The translations under genes and the position numbers were made by a program. A DNA stretch of 64,000 nucleotides, taken from Streptomyces sp. NBC_01214. GTDB taxonomy: Bacteria > Actinomycetota > Actinomycetes > Streptomycetales > Streptomycetaceae. Below, one piece after another: positions 52,301 through 61,381 of this stretch. The DNA lies in NCBI RefSeq assembly GCF_026340975.1, contig NZ_JAPEOS010000003.1, positions 372,001-436,000 on the forward strand. Direction: 5' to 3'. The notes under the pieces are model-generated. The model saw only the letters and a program-made list of their open reading frames with translations. It was not told the origin of the DNA and ran no database searches. Each line of letters starts with the position of its first letter. Within the stretch, counting starts at the first letter, position 1.

Positions 52301-54761
52301 GGTAGATCGACCAGATCGCCGCCTCGGTGGCGCCGCCGAGGCTGAACAGCTCCGCCCGGGGCAGACGCGCACGGACGGCGTCGGGGAGCGTCACGGGTAT
52401 CCAGTCGCCCGACATCATGCCGAGCCGCACGCTCCCGCAGTCGCGGCCGTCGCCGCGCAGGTACTCCTCCAGCAACATCATCTGGGCGGGCACCGTGTTG
52501 AGCAGGGTCACCCCGTGTCCGGTGATCAGGTCGGCCCAGTACGAGGGGTCGCTGCGCCGCTCCGGGTCGGGAAGCACCAGGGTGCCGCCCCGGCCCAGGA
52601 CGCCGAAGACGTCGAAGACCGACAGGTCGAAGCCCAGGCTCGACAGTCCCAGCGCGACGTCGCCGTCACCGATCCCGAACCTGCGGCAGACGTCGTCCAG
52701 GGTGTTCACCGCCGCACGGTGGCTGACTTCCACGCCCTTGGGCTCGCCGGTGGAGCCCGAGGTGAAGATGACGTACGCCGAATCGGCAGGGGCGACCGGC
52801 ACCTCCTCGACAGCGGCCGTGGGCAGCTGGTCGACGTCGATACGTGCGACGCCTGCGGGCAATGCGCCGCCGACCGTGCTGTGCGTGACCACCAGGCCGA
52901 TCTCGGCGGACTCGAGGATCTTGTTGCGCCTGGCGTCGGGCTGGCTCGCCTCGACGGGGACGTACGTGCCCCCGGCCAGCAGCACCCCGAGCGCCCCGGC
53001 GATCTGCTCCCAGCCCTTCTCCAGCACCACCGCGACGCGCTGGTGCGGCTGGTGGCCCCGGGCGCCGAGCGCCGCGGCGACGGCGGCGGCCCGGCCGGTC
53101 AGCGTCGCGTAGTCGACGCTCCCGCGGTGGTCGACCACCGCCGTCGCGTCGGGACGCCGTCGTGCCTGGTCGAGCAGCGCCCGGTGCAGAAGCGCGTCGC
53201 TCACCGGCCGGGCGGTGTCGTTGGCCGCCGCACGCCGCTGGGCCTGGTGCGCGGGGAGCGCGAGCGGGTTGCCCTCCCACGCCTCGTCCCCGTCGGCGAG
53301 CCGGTGCAGCAGCTCGCGGAACGCGGCGAACATGTCGTCGAGGACCGGCTGGGGCACGGTGTCGTCCCGTACGTCCCAGTTGACGAGCAGCGCCCCTCCC
53401 GCCTCCATCGCCTGGCAGTCCACCCAGACCTGCGGGGTCTGGCTGATGCCGTTGCTGATCTGCGCGCGCATCATGCCCTGCGGAGCGAGGCCGTCGGAGA
53501 GACCGATGGCGCTGGTGAACACCACCGGCATCATCGAACCCTGCTGACCCCGGCGGCGGGTGAGTTCGCGCAGCACCTCGACACCCGAGAACAACCGGTG
53601 GTCGAGGTCCTCGAAGAGCTGCTCGCCCGCCCGGCGGGCGCGCCCGGCGAAGGTGTCGGCGCAGCCGCCGTCGACGGCCAGCAGTTCGACGGAGGTGAAG
53701 TCGCCCACGATGTCGCCCACGTCCTGGTGCAGCGGCAACCGGCTGAGGACCGTCACGTCGAGGGTGAAGCGGGGACTGCGGCTCCAGCGGCCGATCACCT
53801 CGGCGTACGCGGCCATCACGGCCGTCGAGGCCGAGACCTGCTGCTCCCCCGCCCGGGCCTTGAGCGCCGACCACAACGCGGGCTCGAGCCGCAGCTCGCG
53901 CCGCGTGAAACCGGCCGCACCCTGCCGGCTGGGCCGGTCGACCAACGGCAGTTCGGGGGCCGGCGGCAGGCTGTCCAGGCGCGCCGTCCAGTAGTCGCGG
54001 TCACGCTCGTACGCGGGGCCCTGGCGCACCGCGCGCTCCGCGCGTAGGTAGTCGCGGAAGGAGATGCCGGGGGCCGCGAGAGCGGCGTCGGGGTCCTCGT
54101 AGAACGTCCCCAACTCGTCCAGCAGCCGGTAGATGCTCACGTAGTCGGCGATCAGGAAGTCGATGGAGAAGTGCAGGACGGCCCGGTCGGCGAGCTCGGT
54201 GACCTCCAGCGAGTACAACGGGCACGCGGTGACGTCCTTGGACTCCGCGGAGAGCCGGCCGCGGACCTCGCGGAGCATCTCCCCGCCCGCCGCCTCCGGC
54301 AGCGCGGTCGCGTCGTGCCAGCCGATGACCGGGGCGGGCGGGTCCTTCAGCACCCTCTGGAACCCGTCGTAGTCGATGACCACGCGCAGCATCTCGTGCC
54401 GGTCCACCACGCGCTGCCAGGCCCGCAGCATCCGGTCGCGGTCGAGCGCGGGGAACTCCAGCTCGCCGTAGGCATGGCAGGGCACCGAGCCGTACGCGAA
54501 GGCGCCGCGGCGGCCCAGCAGGTAGGCCGACTGGACCTCGGTGAGCGGGAACGGTTCGTGGGCGGCATCGGGATCGGGCTTCACCTGCTGCGGGCCGCGT
54601 TCGCGGAGCGCCCGGAGCACGTCGTCCCGGCAGCCGGAGAGCAGGGCGCGGCGCTCGGGGGTCATCGCCCCTTCCGGTCCCCGGAAGCGGAGCCTGCCCT
54701 CGTCCTCCCACAGGTGCAGTCCGGCCTGTTCGAGTTCGCTGATGATGTCGGCGGCGGTCAC
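49365..54761 (-). CDS. NRPS: Cy-A(MT)-T-TE, siderophore-type
   Basis: A 1798-aa NRPS resembling PchF. Residues 1-55 look like a TubC-type docking domain. A Cy domain (about 70-510) has the cyclization motif as DFLIADYVS. The A domain (520-960, finishing near 1370-1440) has P-loop VIFTSGSTGEPKGVEVSH and specificity residues beginning D-L-F-N-type (FDLSVFDVFG, NTVPAQ). A methyltransferase (about 1080-1360, LRVLEVGAGVGGTSVDTIP) is embedded in the A domain. A T domain (GGDSLLAAQLV) precedes a thioesterase with GAHSGG and PGDHFSC. It adds the last, N-methylated ring and releases the product. ATG 54761 overlaps the upstream NRPS stop. Confidence 0.95.
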   Translation of the reverse strand: MTAADIISELEQAGLHLWEDEGRLRFRGPEGAMTPERRALLSGCRDDVLRALRERGPQQVKPDPDAAHEPFPLTEVQSAYLLGRRGAFAYGSVPCHAYGELEFPALDRDRMLRAWQRVVDRHEMLRVVIDYDGFQRVLKDPPAPVIGWHDATALPEAAGGEMLREVRGRLSAESKDVTACPLYSLEVTELADRAVLHFSIDFLIADYVSIYRLLDELGTFYEDPDAALAAPGISFRDYLRAERAVRQGPAYERDRDYWTARLDSLPPAPELPLVDRPSRQGAAGFTRRELRLEPALWSALKARAGEQQVSASTAVMAAYAEVIGRWSRSPRFTLDVTVLSRLPLHQDVGDIVGDFTSVELLAVDGGCADTFAGRARRAGEQLFEDLDHRLFSGVEVLRELTRRRGQQGSMMPVVFTSAIGLSDGLAPQGMMRAQISNGISQTPQVWVDCQAMEAGGALLVNWDVRDDTVPQPVLDDMFAAFRELLHRLADGDEAWEGNPLALPAHQAQRRAAANDTARPVSDALLHRALLDQARRRPDATAVVDHRGSVDYATLTGRAAAVAAALGARGHQPHQRVAVVLEKGWEQIAGALGVLLAGGTYVPVEASQPDARRNKILESAEIGLVVTHSTVGGALPAGVARIDVDQLPTAAVEEVPVAPADSAYVIFTSGSTGEPKGVEVSHRAAVNTLDDVCRRFGIGDGDVALGLSSLGFDLSVFDVFGVLGRGGTLVLPDPERRSDPSYWADLITGHGVTLLNTVPAQMMLLEEYLRGDGRDCGSVRLGMMSGDWIPVTLPDAVRARLPRAELFSLGGATEAAIWSIYHRIGEVDTAAPSIPYGTPLENQRFHVLDAFLRPSPDLVVGDLYIAGTGLAEGYLGDPEKTAASFFTLPDGERVYRTGDLARYLPDGTLEFIGRDDRQVKIRGHRIELAEVESALAADPQVDAVAVTTQGERNDRRLVAFVSPSPADPAAHAVDPALVPEVLAAADGIREGVDVSKVVEFAAVLDDAALRRMVDVLRQEAVWPDAAARHTTSEIMRLAKVASKHERLVRRWLAACVENGYLERAEDGTFGCLRLVTPEDVAQAWAEVDRLLPEANDRPELVNYFKLAAAHLPELMRGERDPLRMLFPEGDLSIHEAAYMEGFLSRYLNRLATATVLGAARRNDSGRPLRVLEVGAGVGGTSVDTIPALDGANVRYTFSDVSQFFLNKAGERFAEHPWVDYALFDFNEPYREQGVRPNSVDVILCGNVMHYAKDARAVLRRMREALVPGGWLVFIETTRDNYQILTSMEFLFDATAGDFQDVRHGKDQTFIGRHQWYDLLAEAGADLELCVPAPEDELARIGMHVFAARFKTDREPLDTEELTRRLAERLPAEMIPSRFEVLDALPLTDNGKVDRAALAGWAQDHRTSNSAAAGEGPREAGELELTVAAVYAEVLRESEVPLDTNFYALGGDSLLAAQLVTALREQVPAAAEVFFDELLRELLGGASVRELSAFLQQGQEVQKESGAGDELVLAGAADALGNPVHVLVGDGLGGHAERLAEGLGALDPVAVVPAVRVTEGQTLDDVAQEIVAKVRALSPGPFHLVGAHSGGVLALAVAQQLVELGAPVCGLTVLSSYPLPATVRDEVLEEALLCLDRGQDPAALGYPDVCALGAALAALAPAGDVPPGALAALADRSEPQLRAAGTTAAALGVLPREERLAKLAGPLGLGADELAERLVRGRALAACVAAHDPGVYTGEARLLVHQDESPIWPAMAADMTALWESVCVGGLLRQTVPGDHFSCRELVTSDVIDLPDEENA

Positions 54762-57700
54762 AGGACACCTTCTTCCAGTCGGACGGACGCTTGGTGCGGG
54801 TGGCTACCGGAGATCTCGTCCTCGAGGAGGGCGGCGATCCCGGCGATGGTCGGGTGGTTGAAGAGCTGGCGCAGCGAGAGCTCCACGCCGAAGCGCTTGG
54901 CGAACTGCTGGATGACCCGGGTGGCGGTGAGGCTGTCGCCGCCGAGGCCGAAGAAGTTGGCGCTGCGGCCCACGCCGGGGGCCTCCAGCAACTCGGCCCA
55001 CACCTCGGCCACCGCGCGTTCGGTATCGCCCTGCGGACGGTCGTCCGCCGGTGACTCCGGCGCCGCGCGGCGCAGTCCGTACGTCTGCGCGACGGCGGCG
55101 CGGTCCACCTTGGCGTTCGCGTTCAGCGGCAGTTCGTCGACGACGGTGAGGTGCTCGGGGATCATGTGGGCGGGCAGGTGAGCGGCCAGTGCGGCCAGCA
55201 GATCCGGCGCGGCTGGACCGGGGTCCGTTTCCTGCTCCACGGTGACGACGGCGGCCAGGCGGCGCACCCCGGCGCTGGTGTCGACCCATGCCACCGCGCG
55301 TGCGACACCGGGCAGTTCGCGCAGTCTGGTCTCGATCTCGCCGAGTTCGATCCGGTGCCCGCGCACCTTCACCTGGTGGTCGCGCCGCCCCAGGAACTCC
55401 AGGACCCCCGAGGGGTGGTAGCGGCCCAGGTCGCCGGTGCGGTACCACCGCTCGCCCCCGGCCGCCACGAAGGAGGCCGCGGTGCGCTCCGGGTCCCCGC
55501 GGTAGCCGAGCGCCACACCGGCGCCCCCGATCCACAGTTCGCCGGGCACGAAGTCGGGCCGGTCCCGGCCGTGCGCGTCGACCACCCGGAAGCGCTGGTT
55601 GGCCAGCGGACGTCCGTACGGGATCGACACCCACGCGGGGTCGACGGCGGTCACGTCGTGGGCGTTCGACCAGATCGAGGCCTCGGTGGCGCCGCCCATG
55701 GCGACGAGCAGGGCGTTCGGGGCGTTCGCCCGCAGCCGGTCGTGCAGATCCAGCCCGACCCAGTCGCCGGAGACGATCGCCACGCGCAGCCGCGGCAGGC
55801 TCGTGCCCGACTCGCAGGCCACCAGCAGCATGTCGAGAAGGGTGGGCACCGTGTTCCAGACGGTGACCCTGTGTTCGGCGGCGAGACGGGCCCAGACGGC
55901 CGCCTCCCGCCGGACGTCCTCGGTGAGGGTCACCACGGTGCCGCCCACCGCGAGCAGGCCGAACAGGTCGTAGACGGACAGGTCGAAGTCGAGCGCCGAG
56001 ACCTGCAAGGTCACGTCGTCGGGCCCCACGCCGTAGCGGGCGTTGACGTCGTCGATGGTGTTGGCGGCGGCCGCGTGGGTGATCTCCACCCCCTTGGGCT
56101 CACCGGTGGAACCCGAGGTGTAGATGACGTACGCGAGTTGCGCCGGGTCGACCGGCACCGGCTCCGCGAGCGGTGCCGCCGCCGACGCCTCGGCCACCGG
56201 CACCGTGCGCACCGCCTCGTCCCAGTCCCCGCCGGATGCGGGCCCGTCGGCGACCAGGGCCAGGCGCGCCCCGGCGGACCGCACGATCCGGTTGCGGCGC
56301 GCGGCCGGCTGGCCGACCCCGACCGGCACGTACGTGCAGCCCGCGGCCAGCACGCCGAGCACCGAGACGACCTGGTCGGGCCCCTTCGGCAGCGAGACGA
56401 CCACGGTCTCGCCCGGCCGCGCCCCGAGCGCCACCAGGTGCCCGGCGACACCGAGGGCACGCCCGGCCAACTCGGCGTAGGTCAGGGCCTCGCCGGACGC
56501 CGCGCGCACCGCGACGGCGTCGGGGGTGCGGCGGGCGACCTCGAGGATCGGGTCGTGCAGCGTGCGAGCGGGGAGCGCCACGGCGGTGTTGTTCGCCGCG
56601 GCGCGGACCTCGGCCTGCGCTTCGGGAAGGGCGATCGGTGGGGCCGGGCGCGACCAGTCGCTGTCGGCGAGCGCGACCAGCAGGCGGCGCATCGCCTCCA
56701 GGGCCGCCGGGACGACCCCGGGACTGTAGAGGCCCTCGACGTGGTCCCAGTTGACGGCGAGCCCGCCGTCGCGCTCCACCACCTGGCAGTCCAGGGCGAC
56801 CTGCGGACTCTGCGAGAGGCCGCGGCGCAGCTCGCCGAAACCGAAGGCGAGGTCCTTGAAGTCCGCGCTCACTCCCAGCGTGGAGGTGAACACCACCGGC
56901 ATCAGCATCTGCCCGCCCCCGGTCCGCCGGGCCAACTGCTGCAGCACCCAGGTGGTGGAGACGTTGCGGTGCTCGATGCCCTCCCAGACCTGCCCCTGCA
57001 ACCGGCGCACGGTCTCGGCCCAGGAGCCGTCGGGGCGGCTGTGGTGACCGAGCAGCAGCAGCGAGGTGAAGTCGCCGACCACCTGGTTCACTTGAGGGTG
57101 CACGTCCTGCCGGTCGAAGACCGTCAGGTTGAGCGTCAGCGAGGTCTCGGCGCTCCAGGCCCCCAGCACCTCGGCGAAGGCCGCCGCCACCACCGTCGAC
57201 GCGGTGAGCCCCTCGTCTGCCGTGCGGCGGCGGAGCTTCGCCCAGGTCGCCGCGTCGATGCGGAACTCGTCCCGCACGAAGCGCGGCCGGTCGATGCGCT
57301 CCGGGTCGAGAGCCGTGGGCAGCGCCGGCGCTGCGGGTAGGTCCTCGATCGCCTTCAGCCAGTATTCCTCGTCGCGCGCCCTGGCCGCCGGGTCGGTCCG
57401 CTGGGCGAGCAGGTAGTCGCGGAACGAGAGCTCCAACTCCGGTAATTCCAGGCCGGGGTCGCCGTACAGCGCGTTCAGCTCGGTGAAGATGGTCATGATC
57501 GACAGCGCGTCGAGCACCACGTAGTCGAAGCCCACCCCGAACACCGTGCGACCGTCGTCCCGTTGCACGGCGCGCACGTCGAACAGCGGCCAGGAGGTCA
57601 CGTTGAGCACCTGCTGAGACATGTCGGACCCCAGCGCGGCGACCGCCTCCTCGTGGTCGGCCGCGGTGGTGCGGGTGACCACGAACCGGTAGTGCGGCAC

Positions 57701-60700
57701 CTCGGGCAGGATGCGCTGGCCGCCCTCCCCGTCCAGCACGGCGCGCATCATCTCGTGCCGCCGCACCAGCCGGTTCCAGGCGCTCTCCAGCCGGTCCAGG
57801 TCGACCCGGTCGCTCTCGAACTCCCAGTACCAGTACGAGGCGACGCCGCCGAGCGCGAAGTCGGGGTCGCGGCCGAGCCAGTAGGCGCGCTGCACATCGG
57901 TGAGCGGGAAGGGCTCGTGACGGTGCTCGGGGTCGGCCGGGACCGTGCCGGGGGCCTGCGCCTCGGTGTGCGTCAGCGTCTGGGCGAAGCCGCTCACCGT
58001 AGGACGGGTGAACAGGTCGCCGAGCCTGGCCTCGTACCCCTCCCGACGCAGGGCGGCGAGCAGGCGGGCGGCCTGCAGGCTGTCGCCGCCGATGTGGAAG
58101 AAGTTGGTGTCCCTGCCGATGCGGAGTGGGCCGGTGTCCCCGCCGGTCGGGGTCCCGCCGAGCAGCTCCCCCCACAGCGCGGCGACCGTCTCCTCCGCCG
58201 CACCGCGCGGGGCGTCCGAGGTGCCGCCCGACCTTCGCGCACTCAGGGCCTCGGCCAGCAGCCGCCCGGCCCCGGCACGGTCCACCTTGCCGTTGCGGCT
58301 CAGCGGCAGCGCGTCGACGGCCACCGCTCGCGCGGGCACCATGTACGCGGGCACCTGCCGGGCGGCGGTCGCCAGCACCTCCTCGGTATCGACCGTGCCC
58401 GGAGTGACCAGGGCGTACAGCGCACCGCCGTGCCCGGCAACCGGCGTCACCACGGCGTCGCGCACCCCGGGATGCAGGCCCAACGCACGCTCGACCTCGC
58501 CGAGTTCGATCCGGTAGCCGTTCACCTTGACCTGGAGGTCCGCGCGCCCGAGGAACTCGATCACGGCCCCGGGCCGGTAGCGGGCCCGGTCGCCGGTGCG
58601 GTACCAGCGCACGTTGTCCGCCTCCACGAACTTCGCGGCGGTCAGCTCCGGTGCGCCCACGTACTCCCGGGCCACCCCGGCCCCGCCGATCCACAGCTCT
58701 CCGGCCACCCAGTCGGGGCGGTCGCCCCCGTGCTCGTCGACGATCCGACAGCACTGGTTGGGCAACGGCACGTTGTACGGGATCGACGTCCAGGAGGGAT
58801 CCACCTCCGTGACCTCCTGGACCGTGGAGTGGATCGCGGTCTCCGTGGTCCCACCAAGCACCACGAACACGCTGTCGGGGCGCAGCGCGTGCACCCGGCC
58901 GGGCAGGTCGAGCCCGGCCCAGTCGCCGCCCAGGAGCTGCAGCCGGAACGGCCAGCCGCCCGGCTCCGGCCGCGAGGAGGCGGTGGTGAGGGCCATGTCG
59001 AGCAGCGCGGGTACGCAGTTGAGCACGGTGGCCCGGTGGTCGGCCGCCCTGCGCAGCCACACCTCGGGGGAGCGCCGCTCCTCGTCGTCGACCAGGACCA
59101 GCGCGCCGCCGCAGGTGAGGGGGCCGAAGATGTCGTAGACGGAGAGGTCGAAGTCGAGTGCCGACAGGCACAGGGTGCGGTCGGCGGGACCCATGCGGTA
59201 GCGCTCGTTCAGCGCGGCCACGGTGTTGTGGGCGGCCGCGTGCGTCAGTTCCACGCCTTTGGGCTCCCCCGTCGACCCGGAGGTGAAGATCACGTAGGCC
59301 GGGGCGTCCGGCGAGACGTCCACGACCCGCTCCAGCAGCGGCACTTCGGGATCGGTGCTGCACCGCACGTCGACGTTCGGGATGCTCGTGTCGTGGTCCC
59401 TGCCGCGGGTCACCGTGCACCGGGCACCCGCCAGCGACTCCACGGTGCGCCGCCGCGCCTCGGGGTGTTCCGTGCCCACCGGGACGTAGGCCGCGCCCAG
59501 AGCGTGCACCGCCAGCACCGCCACCACCTGCTCGACGCCCTTGGGCAGCGTGAGCACGACCCGGTCGCCCGCGGTGACACCGGCGGTGCGCAGGACGTGG
59601 GCCAGCCGCAGGGCGCGCCGTGCGAGTTCGCCGTACGTCAGTACCTGGCCGTCGCCCCAGAGCGCCGCCGGTGCCGTGCCGCGCTCGGCCGCCTGCCGGA
59701 AGAACTCCTCGTGCAGCGCTCGGCGAGGCAGTACGGCGCGGGTGTCGTTGGCGCTGCGGCGAGCCTGGAGCTGCGGTGCGGGCGGCCGCACCGGCAGGCC
59801 CTCCCACCAGGCGCTGGGCTGCGAGGCGAGCAACCGTACCCGGTTGGTGAAGGCCTCGAACATCGCCTCGGGGACCCCGGCCTCGAAGAGGTTCTCGGTG
59901 GTCTCCCAGTTGATCAGCATGCCGCTGTCGTGCTCGATCAACTGGAGGTCGATCCACACGCCCGACGTCTGCGAACTCATCCACACCGGGGTGCCGAGCA
60001 CCGCACGGGTCGCCCCGTCGAACAGCTCACCGAGGCTGAGCGCGCTGGTGAACACGACGCCCGCCCGCCGGTTCGCCCCGGCGGCGGTCCTGGCCAGGTC
60101 GCGCAGGACCGACGTGCCGCCGTACGCCGCGTGCGCTGCGTCGCGCCGGTACTGCTCCTGCACGGTGTGGGCGCGCTCGACGAAGGTGCGGCGTGCGTCG
60201 GGCGCCACCTTGAGCAGCAGCAGGTCGGTGAAGTCCCCGACGATCCTGCCGACTTCGGGGTGCACCGGAATGCGGTTCAGCACCGGCAGGTTCAGCAGGA
60301 ACTCCGCCTCCTCGCTCCAGGCCGCGAGGACGTCCGCGTAGGCGGCGGCGACGGCCATCGACACGGTCAACCCGTTGCTGCGCGCGTGTTGGACGAGCCT
60401 CTCGTACGTTTCCGGGGCCAGCCAGGCGTGCCGGCGGACCGTGTGCACCCGCTCGATCCGCTCCGGCGGCGCGGCCAGCGGTAGCCGCGGCGCGTCGGGC
60501 AGGTCCTCGGCGCGGTCGCGCCAGTAGGAGACGTCGGCCGGGCGGGGCTCCCGGCTGCCCTCGGCGACCAGGCGGCGGTATTCGGGGAAGGTCAGGGCGG
60601 GCTGCGCGGGCGCGGTACCCGGGTCCTCGTAGTGGCGGGCCAGGTCGCCGACGACGATCCGGAAGCTGGACGCGTCGCAGACGATCATGTCGATGTCGAG

Positions 60701-61381
60701 GAAGAGCCTGCCCCTTCCCGCGGGCAGCAGGGCCAGCCGCACGTCGAGCCCGCGCCCCTCGCCGAGCGGCAGCGTCTGGTGGGAGAGGGTCTCGCGTAGT
60801 TCCGTCAGCCGCTGTTCACGCTCCGGGGTCTCCAGAGTGCGCAGGTCGATGACCTCGTCCAGCCCCCGACACTCCGGCAGGATCCGCTGGCTGCCACCGG
60901 AGTCGACGGCCGCACGCAGCATGGGGTGCCTGCGGCGCAGCGCGGCCACCGCGCCGTCCCACCGTGCGACGTCGGCACTGACGTCGAACTCGAAGTAGAA
61001 GTGCGACCCGGTGCCCAGTGGCATGCCCGGCTGACGCCCCGACCAGTAGGCGTGCTGCATCGGGGCCAGCGGGAACTCGCCCGCCCCGGTGGCCGGGTCC
61101 TGCTCGGCCTCCGGGCGCGGGCCCGTGCCGTCGGCGGTCCCGGACAGCAGCGCGGCCCAGGCGTGCACGGTGGGCTCCTCCACCAGGTCGCCGAACGTCA
61201 CTTCCACACCCGCCTCCTGCCAGGAGGCCGCCAGGTTCATCATCCCGAGGGAGTCCAGGCCGAGCGTGACGAGGTCCTCCTCGAAGCCGATCTCCGCGGC
61301 GGGCAGTTCCAGCCGCGCGGCGACGGTGTCGCGGATCTCCTCGGCGGACACCACGCGTCCCGCCGTTGCCTCACTGGTCAT
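54758..61381 (-). CDS. NRPS: ArCP-Cy-A-T-Cy-A-T, siderophore-type
   Basis: A 2207-aa NRPS. Residues 1-85 are an aryl carrier domain with the phosphopantetheine Ser at 44 (LGLDSLGMM). Cy1 (100-530) carries DMIVCDASS and Cy2 (about 1150-1580) DYVVLDALS, both matching DxxxxDxxS. A1 and A2 each have FDLSVYD and an N in the LNCVP/WNTVP strand, the D-L-Y-N start of cysteine-type pockets. T domains have GGDSLQA and GGDSLTA. It would load an aryl acid and build two successive aryl-linked thiazoline (or oxazoline) rings. No epimerization domain was seen. It overlaps the stand-alone condensation gene upstream by 11 bp. Confidence 0.95.
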   Translation of the reverse strand: MTSEATAGRVVSAEEIRDTVAARLELPAAEIGFEEDLVTLGLDSLGMMNLAASWQEAGVEVTFGDLVEEPTVHAWAALLSGTADGTGPRPEAEQDPATGAGEFPLAPMQHAYWSGRQPGMPLGTGSHFYFEFDVSADVARWDGAVAALRRRHPMLRAAVDSGGSQRILPECRGLDEVIDLRTLETPEREQRLTELRETLSHQTLPLGEGRGLDVRLALLPAGRGRLFLDIDMIVCDASSFRIVVGDLARHYEDPGTAPAQPALTFPEYRRLVAEGSREPRPADVSYWRDRAEDLPDAPRLPLAAPPERIERVHTVRRHAWLAPETYERLVQHARSNGLTVSMAVAAAYADVLAAWSEEAEFLLNLPVLNRIPVHPEVGRIVGDFTDLLLLKVAPDARRTFVERAHTVQEQYRRDAAHAAYGGTSVLRDLARTAAGANRRAGVVFTSALSLGELFDGATRAVLGTPVWMSSQTSGVWIDLQLIEHDSGMLINWETTENLFEAGVPEAMFEAFTNRVRLLASQPSAWWEGLPVRPPAPQLQARRSANDTRAVLPRRALHEEFFRQAAERGTAPAALWGDGQVLTYGELARRALRLAHVLRTAGVTAGDRVVLTLPKGVEQVVAVLAVHALGAAYVPVGTEHPEARRRTVESLAGARCTVTRGRDHDTSIPNVDVRCSTDPEVPLLERVVDVSPDAPAYVIFTSGSTGEPKGVELTHAAAHNTVAALNERYRMGPADRTLCLSALDFDLSVYDIFGPLTCGGALVLVDDEERRSPEVWLRRAADHRATVLNCVPALLDMALTTASSRPEPGGWPFRLQLLGGDWAGLDLPGRVHALRPDSVFVVLGGTTETAIHSTVQEVTEVDPSWTSIPYNVPLPNQCCRIVDEHGGDRPDWVAGELWIGGAGVAREYVGAPELTAAKFVEADNVRWYRTGDRARYRPGAVIEFLGRADLQVKVNGYRIELGEVERALGLHPGVRDAVVTPVAGHGGALYALVTPGTVDTEEVLATAARQVPAYMVPARAVAVDALPLSRNGKVDRAGAGRLLAEALSARRSGGTSDAPRGAAEETVAALWGELLGGTPTGGDTGPLRIGRDTNFFHIGGDSLQAARLLAALRREGYEARLGDLFTRPTVSGFAQTLTHTEAQAPGTVPADPEHRHEPFPLTDVQRAYWLGRDPDFALGGVASYWYWEFESDRVDLDRLESAWNRLVRRHEMMRAVLDGEGGQRILPEVPHYRFVVTRTTAADHEEAVAALGSDMSQQVLNVTSWPLFDVRAVQRDDGRTVFGVGFDYVVLDALSIMTIFTELNALYGDPGLELPELELSFRDYLLAQRTDPAARARDEEYWLKAIEDLPAAPALPTALDPERIDRPRFVRDEFRIDAATWAKLRRRTADEGLTASTVVAAAFAEVLGAWSAETSLTLNLTVFDRQDVHPQVNQVVGDFTSLLLLGHHSRPDGSWAETVRRLQGQVWEGIEHRNVSTTWVLQQLARRTGGGQMLMPVVFTSTLGVSADFKDLAFGFGELRRGLSQSPQVALDCQVVERDGGLAVNWDHVEGLYSPGVVPAALEAMRRLLVALADSDWSRPAPPIALPEAQAEVRAAANNTAVALPARTLHDPILEVARRTPDAVAVRAASGEALTYAELAGRALGVAGHLVALGARPGETVVVSLPKGPDQVVSVLGVLAAGCTYVPVGVGQPAARRNRIVRSAGARLALVADGPASGGDWDEAVRTVPVAEASAAAPLAEPVPVDPAQLAYVIYTSGSTGEPKGVEITHAAAANTIDDVNARYGVGPDDVTLQVSALDFDLSVYDLFGLLAVGGTVVTLTEDVRREAAVWARLAAEHRVTVWNTVPTLLDMLLVACESGTSLPRLRVAIVSGDWVGLDLHDRLRANAPNALLVAMGGATEASIWSNAHDVTAVDPAWVSIPYGRPLANQRFRVVDAHGRDRPDFVPGELWIGGAGVALGYRGDPERTAASFVAAGGERWYRTGDLGRYHPSGVLEFLGRRDHQVKVRGHRIELGEIETRLRELPGVARAVAWVDTSAGVRRLAAVVTVEQETDPGPAAPDLLAALAAHLPAHMIPEHLTVVDELPLNANAKVDRAAVAQTYGLRRAAPESPADDRPQGDTERAVAEVWAELLEAPGVGRSANFFGLGGDSLTATRVIQQFAKRFGVELSLRQLFNHPTIAGIAALLEDEISGSHPHQASVRLEEGVL

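Noticed and set aside
49428..54047. A 1539-aa open frame on the + strand opposite the NRPS, with others at 55151-57340 and 57563-60484.
   Set aside because: They are antisense to strongly supported NRPS domains, have His/Gly/Arg-rich shadow composition and no recognisable motifs; typical of GC-rich third-position bias.
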